DNA of 38,442 nucleotides from Subtercola vilae (GTDB lineage Bacteria; Actinomycetota; Actinomycetes; Actinomycetales; Microbacteriaceae). The stretch spans positions 1-38,442 of the forward strand of contig NZ_QYRT01000037.1 in NCBI RefSeq assembly GCF_004923255.1. The letters are read 5' to 3'. Shown here piece by piece: positions 17,330-25,892 of the stretch (positions are counted from its first letter, which is position 1; each line of letters begins with the position of its first letter). The position numbers were made by a program, and so were the translations under genes. The notes beneath the pieces are model-generated. The model was not told where the DNA came from. It saw nothing but the letters and a program-made list of their open reading frames with translations, and did not search any database.

Positions 17330-19024
17330 ATGAATCGCAGATCATTGTTTTCCATTCCCGCCATCACGGCGCTGGTCGCACTCGGGTCGGTGGCCGCAGC
17401 CGCCAGTCCGATGGGTGGCGTCAGTGAACAGCCAAGAAGGGTCGCGCCAAGCGCGGCCCTTCTTGCGTATGTGGGGTCAGGCGCGTCGCCGCGGGCGATC
17501 GTCTCAACCGGGGGAGGTGGGTTCGTCACGGCCGATTACGCCACCAACGCCCTCAGCTTCTTCGGGGCCGACGGCACCCCGAACACAGTGGTCGGGGTGG
17601 GCGGTGTTGTCGGCCTGGGTGCCGACGCGCATCCGAAATCCGTCACCCGCACCGACGACGGAACGTTCTACACCGCGAACTGGGGCGCCCACAGCATCAG
17701 CCGGTTCCAGCCCGGCAGCGATTCAGCGCCGACGACGTTTGACCTGAAGCCGGGCACGAACCCCGCGGCACTCACCCACGACACGGCGGGCAACATCTTC
17801 TCGGCGAACACCATCGGTGACTCCGTCACCCAACTCGCCCCGGGTGGCGGCCTCACCGTGACCTTCGCCAGACTCGCAAACCTGTCGTGGCCAACCGACA
17901 TCGTGGCCGACAATCACGGCAACCTCTTCACCGCGAATTCTGGCACCGACACCGTCTCGAAGATCACCGGCACGGGCGTCGTGACCGACCGATTCGCCGT
18001 ACTCGATCCCTGGTCGCGCCCGACGGCCCTCGCCATCACCCCCGACGGCATGCTCTTCGTCGCCAACGCCGGCGAGAACATCGTGACCGAGTTCGACACC
18101 GCTGCCTCCGCGCCCGCCGCCGGCCTCAACACCTTCGCACTGCCCGACGGGTGCAGTCCCACCACCCTCATCTCCGACGCGCGCGGCAACATCTTCGTCG
18201 CCTGCCCGTCTACCCGAAGCGTCAGCATGATCCCCGCCGGTGCCTCCAGTGCCAGCTTGCCCGACACCATCCTCACCCTCCCTGCGTCGGTCGGCCTCGC
18301 GGGGCTGACCCTCACCCCCGACGGCACCCTGCTCGTCGTCGCCCCCGACCAATCGGCCGTCTACGCTCTGCCCCTCGCCCCCGTCATGACCACCTCAGAA
18401 TTGCCCGCGGCCACCGTCGGCACCCACTACGAAACCACCGTCTCTGCGAACGGGGTCGGTACCCTGTCGTTCACTGCTCCGGATGCCCTCCCGGCCGGCC
18501 TCGGCCTCGACGCCTCATCCGGAGTCATCTCGGGCACCCCCGCCCTCGCCACCACCTCGACGTTCACCGTGGTCGCCTCGAACCCCGTGGCGGCGTCAGC
18601 CCCGCAGCACTTCACCCTCACGGTGAACGCGGCCGCGGGCATCCAGACACCCACACCCACACCCACATCGACAGCACCCGCTGGCCCGACCGGAGCAGCA
18701 ACCCCGCCGCCAACACCCACCCCGTCGTCGGCCGGAGGCGGGGCCACTCCTGCCCCTTCGTCAACGTCAGGCACGGCTCCTTCTGGCGGAGCCGGAGCCC
18801 GAGCTGATGCAGATGCAGGCACGATCACAGGCGCAAGCGTCGCGACCCGCGACCGCGTTCTCACGGCCGCAGACGGCGCTGCCTCGGCCACCGCAACATC
18901 AGCTCTCGCCGGCACCGGGGCCAACGTGCTCATCACCGCCGTCGGTATCGCGCTCGCCGCGGCCCTGCTGGTGCTCGGGATGCTCGCACTCGTCTCCCGC
19001 GCACGCCGCCGCCGAATCGGCTAG
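17330..19024 (+). CDS. LAGTG-anchored surface beta-propeller protein, paralogue 3
   Basis: A 564-residue, more diverged paralogue. Signal peptide at 1-26 (cut near AAASP), propeller blades at about 45-345 (DNHGNLFTANSG, TPDGMLFVANAG, DARGNIFVACPS), Ig-like domain at about 350-435 (LPAGLGLDASSGVISGTP), a linker of about 85 residues rich in Thr-Pro then Gly/Ala/Ser, LAGTG at 526, a membrane helix and RARRRR tail. The linker is the longest of the three. AGGGG precedes the ATG. The gene is more GC-rich and more regular in codon use than paralogues 1 and 2, which fits an older duplicate. As with its sisters, ligand and role are unknown; surface adhesion or polymer binding are guesses. Confidence 0.85.
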   Translation: MNRRSLFSIPAITALVALGSVAAAASPMGGVSEQPRRVAPSAALLAYVGSGASPRAIVSTGGGGFVTADYATNALSFFGADGTPNTVVGVGGVVGLGADAHPKSVTRTDDGTFYTANWGAHSISRFQPGSDSAPTTFDLKPGTNPAALTHDTAGNIFSANTIGDSVTQLAPGGGLTVTFARLANLSWPTDIVADNHGNLFTANSGTDTVSKITGTGVVTDRFAVLDPWSRPTALAITPDGMLFVANAGENIVTEFDTAASAPAAGLNTFALPDGCSPTTLISDARGNIFVACPSTRSVSMIPAGASSASLPDTILTLPASVGLAGLTLTPDGTLLVVAPDQSAVYALPLAPVMTTSELPAATVGTHYETTVSANGVGTLSFTAPDALPAGLGLDASSGVISGTPALATTSTFTVVASNPVAASAPQHFTLTVNAAAGIQTPTPTPTSTAPAGPTGAATPPPTPTPSSAGGGATPAPSSTSGTAPSGGAGARADADAGTITGASVATRDRVLTAADGAASATATSALAGTGANVLITAVGIALAAALLVLGMLALVSRARRRRIG

Positions 19025-19072
19025 CATTGTGGCTTGTTCGCTTGCCGGCGCTTCGGTGCCAGCGGTGAGCTT

Positions 19073-19157
19073 GGAGGGCTGTCCGAGTGGCCGATGGAGC
19101 CAGTCTTGAAAACTGGTGGGCAGAAATGTCTCGTGAGTTCGAATCTCACGCCCTCCG
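19073..19157 (+). tRNA. tRNA-Ser, anticodon UGA
   Basis: An 85-base class II tRNA. Acceptor arms GGAGGGC and GCCCTCC pair, with discriminator G at 19157. The anticodon stem CCAGT/ACTGG encloses the loop CTTGAAA with anticodon TGA at 19107-19109 (reads UCA and related serine codons). A long variable arm and the T-arm sequence GTTCGAATC follow. CCA is not encoded. It sits at the boundary between the surface-protein cluster and the accessory region. Confidence 0.95.
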
Positions 19158-19257
19158 CAGAAAAAATACCTGGTCAGAGAAAGATCTGTGCTGTTCGGGC
19201 CAACTCGGTTCGGGGGAGTGGTCGCGACGCCTCGAGTGCCGGTCACCGAAACGGCCT

Positions 19258-19713
19258 CTAGGACTCCGCAACTCTATTGAGTAGTTCGAAAGCGTGCGCA
19301 ATGACTCTCTGATCTTCAGGACTGAAGTTCTCGAGCTGAGCGTCGAGCCAGGCATTTCGCTGCGCACTGTTCGCGAGAGCGACTTCGGCACCCGCAGCGG
19401 TCGCAGTGAAGAGTACTTTTCTGCGATCGTTCGGGTCTGGCGATCGCACGGCATAACCAGCAGAGGTGAGCCTGTTCACGCTTTGAGTCATAGAAGCAGG
19501 GGCGACTTGAGCCATCTCGCTCAACTCGGTCAAGGTGCGTGGGCCGTGCTTGTGTAGATACGTCAGAACTTCGAGCGCGGTGTCTCCGAGCGCTCCATCA
19601 ACTCGTTCACTTCGGAAACGTCGATAGAGGCGTCCGATAGTTGAGCGCACAGTGGCGCTCAGATCGGCTGTCGCGGCGCTATCCGAAAGGTGTCTTGTAT
19701 CCATTTTCATCAT
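19258..19713 (-). CDS. MarR-family transcriptional regulator
   Basis: A 151-residue winged-helix regulator. The recognition region TLTELSEMAQVAPASMTQSVNRLTSAGYAVRS (helix-turn-helix, about 59-90) and the wing with DPNDRRKVLFTATAAG are standard MarR features; helices at both ends form the dimer interface. Its gene is divergent from the PEBP-family gene, and two copies of a 13-base palindrome lie between them, so it probably represses itself and the neighbour. A TATACT hexamer on this strand (19747-19742) overlaps one palindrome and is the likely -10. The ATG at 19713 is followed by two more possible starts at 19710 and 19704. The ligand is unknown. Confidence 0.88.
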   Translation of the reverse strand: MMKMDTRHLSDSAATADLSATVRSTIGRLYRRFRSERVDGALGDTALEVLTYLHKHGPRTLTELSEMAQVAPASMTQSVNRLTSAGYAVRSPDPNDRRKVLFTATAAGAEVALANSAQRNAWLDAQLENFSPEDQRVIAHAFELLNRVAES

Positions 19714-19716
19714 TCA

Positions 19717-19752
19717 TTAGTGTAACTAAATGAATACCTTTAGTATAACTAA
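19717..19752. promoter_or_regulatory. Paired MarR-type operators
   Basis: TTAGTGTAACTAA (19717-19729) and TTAGTATAACTAA (19740-19752) are near-perfect palindromes of the form TTAGTnnnACTAA, 23 bases centre to centre, about two helical turns, so two dimers could bind on one face. They cover the region where the marR promoter is expected. Confidence 0.75.
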
Positions 19753-19856
19753 AAAGCCGCAACTTGGTACGGGTGGTGGACCTATCATTGCGGCGGCAAT
19801 CGCGAGCACTATGCCTCCTTGATTCGCCACTAGACGCACAGAAAGAAGAAGAGCCC

Positions 19857-20420
19857 ATGATCAATCCCGTTGGACGCGCACTTCGCAATCGACGGGCGGG
19901 ACACCACACTCTTGTTTGGGCACAACCAGATGTCCAAGCACCGGAGAACTTCACCCTAACCAGTCCCGCGTTCGAGTATGGGAGTCCCATACCTGAGCAC
20001 CATCGTGGCCGGATATTTGCGGCGAACATCTCACCAGCACTCACCTGGACAACGCCTCCCGCCGGAACGGAAGAACTCGTTTTGATAGTGCAGGATCCGG
20101 ATGTTCCGGGAAAGCGCCCAGCCACTCACGACCTGACGGTTGGCATTGACCCGTCACTCAAAGCAATTCCTGAAAACGCTCTGACGAACCCGAGCCCACT
20201 TAGTGGCGTGCGACATGGCAAGGGCCCGCTCGGTCGACTCGGCTGGGCAGGCCCCGCGCCGATCCCATCTCACGGGCCGCATTCCTACGTTTTTCAGATG
20301 TTTGCTCTCAATCGGCGCACGACCCTGACCGAGAAATTCACGTTGGCCGAGTTACGGGATGCGATGGCAGGACACCTGGTCGGCCGAGCGCGACTCGACG
20401 GAACCTACGAAATTCGGTGA
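19857..20420 (+). CDS. PEBP-family protein (YbhB/YbcL type)
   Basis: A 187-residue phosphatidylethanolamine-binding-protein homologue. Signatures are VQDPDVP (about 85-91) and GPAPIPSHGPHSYVFQMFAL (about 133-152), the anion-binding pocket of the family. The bacterial function of these proteins is poorly known. The start ATG at 19857 has an AGAAAGAAG purine tract upstream. No signal peptide is visible, so it is probably cytoplasmic. It is likely controlled by the divergent MarR protein through the paired palindromes. The 230 bases after it hold nothing I recognise. Confidence 0.85.
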   Translation: MINPVGRALRNRRAGHHTLVWAQPDVQAPENFTLTSPAFEYGSPIPEHHRGRIFAANISPALTWTTPPAGTEELVLIVQDPDVPGKRPATHDLTVGIDPSLKAIPENALTNPSPLSGVRHGKGPLGRLGWAGPAPIPSHGPHSYVFQMFALNRRTTLTEKFTLAELRDAMAGHLVGRARLDGTYEIR

Positions 20421-20650
20421 CACGGAGCCCAGGAATCTCCAACGGGCACAAGCACGTTCCCAGGTTTGACTCCTAGATTCCACGTCTCAACCTGACGTGA
20501 CTGATGTGGTCATACCGGTGCATTCGAGGCAAAGTGCTCGATGACAGGGAAATAAACTGAGACTGACTCGTTAACAACCTCTCGCAGCGGCTGAAAGCGT
20601 ACCGAAGGCTGTCCGGCCCGCGTGCGGTACCTCGTCATCCATTGGCCCCA

Positions 20651-20990
20651 CTATCGCTCGTTGTCGGGAGTGAGCATCCCGGCAGCATCCGTCGGATCTC
20701 CGGTGAGGGTCACCTCATGGTCGACGAGACCCGCCAGAACCGTCGGCCCCTCGCGGAAGGCGATCGTGGTGGGTTCGTCTGGAATAGGCACTGCACTGAG
20801 CGTGAAAGGTAGCGAGACGTCGCAGATTGTGAGCCCACCAGGGTGCCTGAGCACCTGGAACCCATCGCCGGGCTCCACCTCGCAGCCCCTCACGTCTGCT
20901 GGACCGGCCAGCCACTGAGGCATCCGCAGCCGAATGTCGAGAGGTGCCTCCTCGTCGGAGCTCGCTTCGATCCGCATCCGCAGCGCTGAG
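20651..20990 (-). pseudogene. Remnant: C-terminus of a GH127-like glycosidase (DUF1680)
   Basis: About 112 codons resemble the C-terminal part of beta-L-arabinofuranosidase-type GH127 proteins: RIEASSDEEAPLDIRLRMP with the beta-sandwich strand, GGLTICDVSLPFTLSAVPIP, REGPTVLAGLVD and a closing LTPDNER. A complete protein has 550 or more residues; the catalytic half is absent. The frame stays open further upstream but without family likeness. It lies on the same strand as the beta-helix/ABC operon, so it may once have been its last gene. Confidence 0.65.
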
Positions 20991-21038
20991 GGGCGATGAG
21001 CGTCTCCGGCGTCTGCTGCATTGGCGTCGGGACCGACA

Positions 21039-21161
21039 TAGTGAGATTTCGTCTCCGATGGAGAGACCGGCGGCGAAGAAAGGCGAGTTCTGTAGTTGGT
21101 AAGTTCCGGCCGGCAGTGGAGCAGCCCAAAGCCCCTCAGAGGTGAACGAGGGCCATCCATT
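21039..21161 (-). pseudogene. Remnant: DUF4265-like fragment
   Basis: About 41 codons (SNGWPSFTSEGLWA, then PAGTYQLQNSPFFAAGLSIGDEISL) resemble the start of DUF4265 proteins, in which an E-x-LWA strand is followed by Y-x-L-x-N-x-PF. The frame differs from that of the neighbouring GH127 remnant, and no complete gene can be built. Confidence 0.5.
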
Positions 21162-21630
21162 TGATATCTGACCGTTGCGCCTGAGGTTCTGAAGCGTTTG
21201 ATCCTCGCAAGAGCCAAAAGGACTTAACCCGGACAGCGACACATGAGATGAGGAAGGGCTGTGAAGGATCGTATCGAGGTGCCTGATGTGCGATGAGCTC
21301 TTGTGTTAAAAGCTGCTGTGAGAATAGCCACGACACATCCTCGAGGGGGTCGGGCCGTGAATTTCGCTGACGACCACTCGCACAGGGCTGGCGTCAGTAA
21401 GGATGAGATGTACAAGTCTGAGAGTCTCGCGGGGCCGATGGTTTGTTTAATCCGGGTCCGCCCACGCTGGAAGCGAAGGAACGCGTCTACGCCAAGCAAC
21501 ACCCACCGGTAAGAGCTGCGACACGCAAGCCGACGCACCCATCGCCAGGGACGGCGGAAGCCCCGACAACGTCGCTGAACGCATTGCAACCTTCCACCAT
21601 CTCGGCGACATGACACCTTCTGCGAGGTAG
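21162..21630. other. Stretch without recognisable gene
   Basis: Lower GC, no gene with good codon use on either strand, no strong repeat. It lies among gene remnants and is probably decayed coding DNA. Confidence 0.5.
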
Positions 21631-21962
21631 TCAGAAACAATCTGGATGCGCACGTGGGAAGTATGGGTGCACGCCATCGACCTCGGAAACGGCGCCAGCA
21701 TTCATGACCCACCTGACGATCTCATCGACGCGTTACTCCGCGACGTGCTAGCTTCATGGGCCCGGGGACGTGCGAGCGAGCAGCTACCTCCTATGTTCTC
21801 AGAGCCATTGGCCGGGCCGATCCTGCAGATGAGGCTCCCGATCAAGCCGATTCGATCGTGGTTCGTGGGCTCGCCGCAAACCTAGCAAGTTGGGCAACTA
21901 GCCGAAGCAACGGCAGCGAGTTCCTCTCCGAAAATGACACCGTGCCCCCCGCCCCGGGTTGA
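21631..21962 (+). pseudogene. Remnant: mycothiol-dependent maleylpyruvate isomerase-like
   Basis: The first part reads SETIWMRTWEVWVHAIDLG and PDDLIDALLRDVLASWARG, matching the R-x-x-E-V-x-V-H-x-x-D-L helix that carries metal-binding residues in the MDMPI/DinB fold. After a frameshift near 21770 the second part (QADSIVVRGLAANLASW, ending in PPAPG) matches the C-terminal domain. A stop codon stands right before the first part (21628-21630). So one frameshift, one stop and loss of the N-terminus. Confidence 0.6.
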
Positions 21963-22040
21963 CTGTGAAATAACCGCTTGCACATTCACGAAAGCACAGA
22001 GGGTGCACAGAAGGTTCGTGCTCTCAGCCACTGCGACTGA

Positions 22041-24017
22041 TTACCAAATTCGTGTTCGGTTCAGTCCGCTCGTTAGCGGTGCGATGGGACCAGGCGGGTA
22101 GCTGGACCCGTGCTCTTTCTGCACGCCGTTCACGTCGATGAGAAAAGTCGCCGTGCTCCCGTCGCGCTCCTCGAAGTCGGCGTCGACGAATCGAACTTTA
22201 AGCAGATCGTGGCCCGAGACGGTCTCGACTTGGGCGACGTCGAACTCGGGCGGCAGATCGCTCGTCAAGTAGACATGACCGTCGGCCTCGATGATAGCGG
22301 CGCTTGCCGGCCCTTTCAAAACGATTGGGTTCGCTTCCAGCTCGTATGGTTCAGCGCCGGCTGCGTAGGTGTTGTCGCGGACGTACACAGGTTGTTTCGC
22401 GCCGGCGAAGCGTTCGTGGTCGCCGCGGGTAGGGTCGTTGACCATGGCGAGGTAGTCCGCCAGGTGGGCAGGGTGCCCGTTGTATCCAGCTAACCCGAAA
22501 CCAGAGGTACCGTGCCCGTGGGATGCGTCCGCCCCGTACGGTTTTGCGGGGCTGCTGCCGAGGAAGAGATTTCCGATGTGCCGGTCGTCGCCACCGAGGA
22601 TGGCGGCATAGCCGGCCACCTGGGTACTGTGTGGCACGTGATAGGGCGTTGGGCGTTCAACTACAGGCTCGAGCAGCACGCTGCCGAGAACGAGGTTGTT
22701 CACAAACGCGCCGCCCTGGCTGAAGATCTCGAGCGATGCGGAGGAGCCAAAAATGTTGTGTTCGACAAGGTAGGGGCCGTGGCTTACCTCGACAAAGAGA
22801 TCCCTGCTGTTGTTGTACAGGACGTTTCGGGAGAGTCGGGTGCCCTGCGTCTGCCAGTCCAACCAGATACCCAAGGACGTGTCGTGGATGCGGTTGTGCC
22901 GGATGATCACATCAATCGCCGCATGTAGTTTGATGCCGCCGATCTCGTACCCGTAAAATTCGCGCTTCAGCGCGATGTTGTAGATGTGGTTGTCTTCGAT
23001 GGTCGAGAATACGCAGCCCAGGTGTCCGACGATGCCGTTTTGACCGCAGTCGTATATTGTGTTCCGACGGATGAGGTGGGAGCCGACATGTTCGCGGTCC
23101 CAGCCGATCTGGCGGGCAGAAAACACTGATTCGAGCTGGTATTGGTAGCCGGGTTTGTCGCGGCGGTCTGTGGCGAAATTGTGGCCGGTGGTCTTTTCCT
23201 TACCTATTGAGATCGCGGAGCATTTTGCGTCGTGGATGATGTTGTCCTCGATCACCCATCCTTTTGCCCAGTTCGGTCCGATCAGACCCGGCTGGTCGGC
23301 TGTCGGAGGAGTCCACGGGCTGGCAGACTGGGAGAGCTCGAAGCCGCGTACGGTGATGTAGTCGAGGTGGTGTTCGGTTGGGTAGAACACTGAACGGCGT
23401 ACGTTGATTTCGACGAGTTCGGTGTTGGGGTTTGCGTTGTGAAAATTTGCCCAGATGGTTGTGGCGTCCTCGTCGACTTCGGCGTACCACACATAGCAGG
23501 TCTGTGCTGGATCGTTGATCGTGGTTGTGGTTGCCGTCCAGTCGTCAACGACCGTTGTTCGTCGGGTTGGGTTGGACACTTCCGTGTGGCTGAGGACTTC
23601 GTAGAAACTCTTTCCGTTGAGGTACACGTCGCCGAGGTGTTTCTTCGGTGAGTCTTCGGCGGCGTAGACGATCCAGTCGCCGTTGAGTTCTTCAGCGAAC
23701 GGATTGAAGGTGCCGAAAAAGGCGTTCGGTATGACCGCCTTCCAGACCGTCCCGTGCTCGTGCTCCCACGAGTTGATGTGTTCTGAGCCGGTGATGATGA
23801 CGTGTTCGCCGGCTGCGGCTTGGTAGGTGATCCGCCGGATGTCGCTGGAGCCACCGAACTGGGGTTTCACCCATTCCCGGTAGATACCATCGTGGACGAT
23901 CACGGTGTCTCCCGGGCGGGCTCGGGCGGCAGCCTGGTTGATCGTGCGGAGCGGAGAGTCGGCGTGGCCTGGGGATGTGTCGGAGCCAGTGGTTGCGACA
24001 TGGAAGATGGTAGTCAT
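22041..24017 (-). CDS. Right-handed parallel beta-helix protein (polysaccharide-acting)
   Basis: A 658-residue protein. Its start (FHVATTGSDTSPGHADSPLRTINQAA, then RPGDTVIVHDGIYREWV) is the DUF1565-type cap of parallel beta-helix enzymes. Repeated coils such as WVIEDNIIHDAK, SHLIRRNTIYDCGQNGI, FSTIEDNHIYNI and VIIRHNRIHDTSLGIW fill about 215-430. The family includes pectate lyases and glycosidases (GH141 has a comparable layout, named only as a candidate). There is no signal peptide, so it probably works inside on oligosaccharides brought in by the ABC system encoded upstream on the same strand, 31 bases away. The C-terminal 130 residues form a separate beta-rich part. Catalytic residues cannot be named with confidence. 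Confidence 0.75.
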   Translation of the reverse strand: MTTIFHVATTGSDTSPGHADSPLRTINQAAARARPGDTVIVHDGIYREWVKPQFGGSSDIRRITYQAAAGEHVIITGSEHINSWEHEHGTVWKAVIPNAFFGTFNPFAEELNGDWIVYAAEDSPKKHLGDVYLNGKSFYEVLSHTEVSNPTRRTTVVDDWTATTTTINDPAQTCYVWYAEVDEDATTIWANFHNANPNTELVEINVRRSVFYPTEHHLDYITVRGFELSQSASPWTPPTADQPGLIGPNWAKGWVIEDNIIHDAKCSAISIGKEKTTGHNFATDRRDKPGYQYQLESVFSARQIGWDREHVGSHLIRRNTIYDCGQNGIVGHLGCVFSTIEDNHIYNIALKREFYGYEIGGIKLHAAIDVIIRHNRIHDTSLGIWLDWQTQGTRLSRNVLYNNSRDLFVEVSHGPYLVEHNIFGSSASLEIFSQGGAFVNNLVLGSVLLEPVVERPTPYHVPHSTQVAGYAAILGGDDRHIGNLFLGSSPAKPYGADASHGHGTSGFGLAGYNGHPAHLADYLAMVNDPTRGDHERFAGAKQPVYVRDNTYAAGAEPYELEANPIVLKGPASAAIIEADGHVYLTSDLPPEFDVAQVETVSGHDLLKVRFVDADFEERDGSTATFLIDVNGVQKEHGSSYPPGPIAPLTSGLNRTRIW

Positions 24018-24048
24018 ATTGAGGTGGTGGTCCCTTGGCGGTGTGGTG

Positions 24049-24948
24049 TTATTTTCCGAAGCCGGCGGTGAGGCCTGCGAGTAGCTGTCGCCTGCCGAAG
24101 ATGTACAGTGCCAGGATCGGAAGGGTGGACAAGACGACGGCAGCGAGCACGGCGGGGATGTTGGAGGTGAATTCGCCTTGGAACGACCAGAGCGCCAATG
24201 GCAGCACTCGCTTATCGGGGCTTTGGGTGAGAACGAGGGGGAAGATGAAGCCGTTCCAGACGTTCAGTCCGTCATAGATCGCTACCGTGGTCAGCGCCGG
24301 GCGGGCCAGCGGCAACACCATCGTGGTGAGCATCTTCCAGTTCGACGCACCGTCGACCCGCATCGCCTCGTACAGCTCGTTGGGGATGTCGCGGAGGAAG
24401 TTCACCAAGATGATAATCGAGAGTGGCAGCGAGAATGCGACGGAGGGCAGGATCAGTGCGATGAGGCTGTCGTAGAGTCCGGCGCGGGTGATCATCAGGT
24501 AGATCGGGATAATCACTGCTTGTAGCGGAATCGCCAGCCCGAGCAGGAACACCGAAAACGACAACCGCAGTCGTCTGCTGGTGAGCGAGCCGCGAACGAT
24601 CGCGAAGGCTGCCATCAACGCGAAAGCGACTGCGAAGGCGACACTGACAAGCGTCACGATCAGGCTGTTGGCGAAGTAGGCCAGAAAATTGTTCTGCAGC
24701 ACCAGCGCATAGTTGTCCAGAGTCGGTGACGCGGGGGGCAGCAGGGCGTTACCGGAGAAGAAGTTGGTCTGGTTCTTCAAGCTGGTGATCACGACGTAAT
24801 AGATCGGGACGATGGCGATGAGTAGCCAGATCGTGGCCGTGATGCCTGCCGGGATATTGGGGAGCACCCGGTTTCGTTTTCGCCCCCGTGGAGCTGAGGC
24901 CAATCGGGTTGTGGGGGTTGTTCGGGCGGGGGCGGCGATGGCCATCAT
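24049..24948 (-). CDS. Carbohydrate ABC transporter permease (MalG type)
   Basis: A 299-residue inner permease with six predicted helices and the cytoplasmic EAA loop, here ELYEAMRVDGASNWKM followed by LPLARPAL (about 195-225), which contacts the ATPase. The N-terminus has an extra hydrophilic 25 residues before the first helix. The start overlaps the stop of the MalF-type permease by four bases (ATGA), a coupling sign. The operon has no ATPase gene, so a shared MsiK-like ATPase elsewhere probably powers it, as known for many actinobacterial sugar importers. Confidence 0.9.
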   Translation of the reverse strand: MMAIAAPARTTPTTRLASAPRGRKRNRVLPNIPAGITATIWLLIAIVPIYYVVITSLKNQTNFFSGNALLPPASPTLDNYALVLQNNFLAYFANSLIVTLVSVAFAVAFALMAAFAIVRGSLTSRRLRLSFSVFLLGLAIPLQAVIIPIYLMITRAGLYDSLIALILPSVAFSLPLSIIILVNFLRDIPNELYEAMRVDGASNWKMLTTMVLPLARPALTTVAIYDGLNVWNGFIFPLVLTQSPDKRVLPLALWSFQGEFTSNIPAVLAAVVLSTLPILALYIFGRRQLLAGLTAGFGK

Positions 24949-25889
24949 GCACCTTCCAATTCGCTACTCATCTTTGAGAATCCGGAGAACTTCGTCAGCC
25001 CGAGCGATAGCACCAGGCCGAGCACGACGAGGATCACGGCGAGGACGCTCGCGAGTCCCATGTTGTAGGACGAGAACCCGGTCAGGTACATGTCCAACGG
25101 GAGCAACCGGGTTGAGGTGCCGGGGCCACCGCCGGTCAGAACGAACACGATGTCGAAATAGGTCAGCGATCCGACAAGCATCAGGGTTGAGGACGTGATG
25201 ATGGTGTTCCGAAGCTGCGGGAGGGTGATGTTGAAGAACTGTGCCATCCGGCCCGCCCCGTCGAGAGTCGCCGCCTCGTACAGACTCTCCGGGATCTGCC
25301 TCACGCCGCCCTGATAGAGCAGGGCATGAAAGGGGACGAACTGCCAGGCGATGATGAACACCACCGTGTAGATGACAATGTTCGGGTCGCCCAGCCAGTT
25401 CTGGGACAGCCACGGCACGCCAAGTGATTGGCCGAGACCGAAGTTTGGATCGAGCAGGGACTTGAAGGCGATCGCGATCGCGGCCGCAGAGATCAGTAGG
25501 GGGATGAAGAAGAAAACCCCGTACACGGCCCGGTATTTTTGTTTCCCGGCGGTGAACACGCCCAACAGAAGCGAGATGGGCGTCTGGATGATCCAGCTCA
25601 GTGCCATCACCTGCAGAGTCAGCCCGAGCGAGTGGTACGTCTGCGGGTCGTTGAATGCCTTGATCCAGTTAGTGAGCCCGCTAAAGTTGATGGCGTTCAG
25701 GCCATCCCAGTCGGTGAAGCTCAGCCCCGCGACGATGACGAGCGGAACGATCGCGAACCCGACGAACATGATCAGCGCGGGAGCTGCGTACCAGGCGCTC
25801 GGAGCGGCGGTTCGAGTGGCGTTGTTCGAGGCATTCCGGGGGGTGCCGGCCTGACGTTCGGCCAGCACCCCGGTGTGCGTTTCGGTCAT
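24945..25889 (-). CDS. Carbohydrate ABC transporter permease (MalF type)
   Basis: A 314-residue permease with six predicted helices. The EAA loop SLYEAATLDGAGRMAQFFNITLP (about 215-238) is complete, and the sequence is of the short MalF/UgpA kind without the large periplasmic loop. It begins three bases after the stop of the binding-protein gene and overlaps the next permease by four bases, so the three transport genes form one operon. It forms the heterodimeric channel with the downstream permease. Confidence 0.9.
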   Translation of the reverse strand: MTETHTGVLAERQAGTPRNASNNATRTAAPSAWYAAPALIMFVGFAIVPLVIVAGLSFTDWDGLNAINFSGLTNWIKAFNDPQTYHSLGLTLQVMALSWIIQTPISLLLGVFTAGKQKYRAVYGVFFFIPLLISAAAIAIAFKSLLDPNFGLGQSLGVPWLSQNWLGDPNIVIYTVVFIIAWQFVPFHALLYQGGVRQIPESLYEAATLDGAGRMAQFFNITLPQLRNTIITSSTLMLVGSLTYFDIVFVLTGGGPGTSTRLLPLDMYLTGFSSYNMGLASVLAVILVVLGLVLSLGLTKFSGFSKMSSELEGA

Positions 25890-25892
25890 GAT

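Noticed and set aside
19073-19300. tRNA-Ser as an integration site of a genomic island
   Set aside because: No integrase gene and no second copy of the tRNA 3' end were found in the window. The accessory character of the downstream DNA is real, but the mechanism is not supported.
21360-21450. Short plus-strand frame with a protein-like look (FADDHSHRAGVSKDEMYK)
   Set aside because: It could be another remnant, but I cannot link it to any family and its boundaries are undefined.
21224-21712. A minus-strand open frame of 162 codons
   Set aside because: Its composition (Arg/Cys/Trp-rich) is not protein-like and part of it is the shadow of the maleylpyruvate-isomerase-like remnant on the plus strand.
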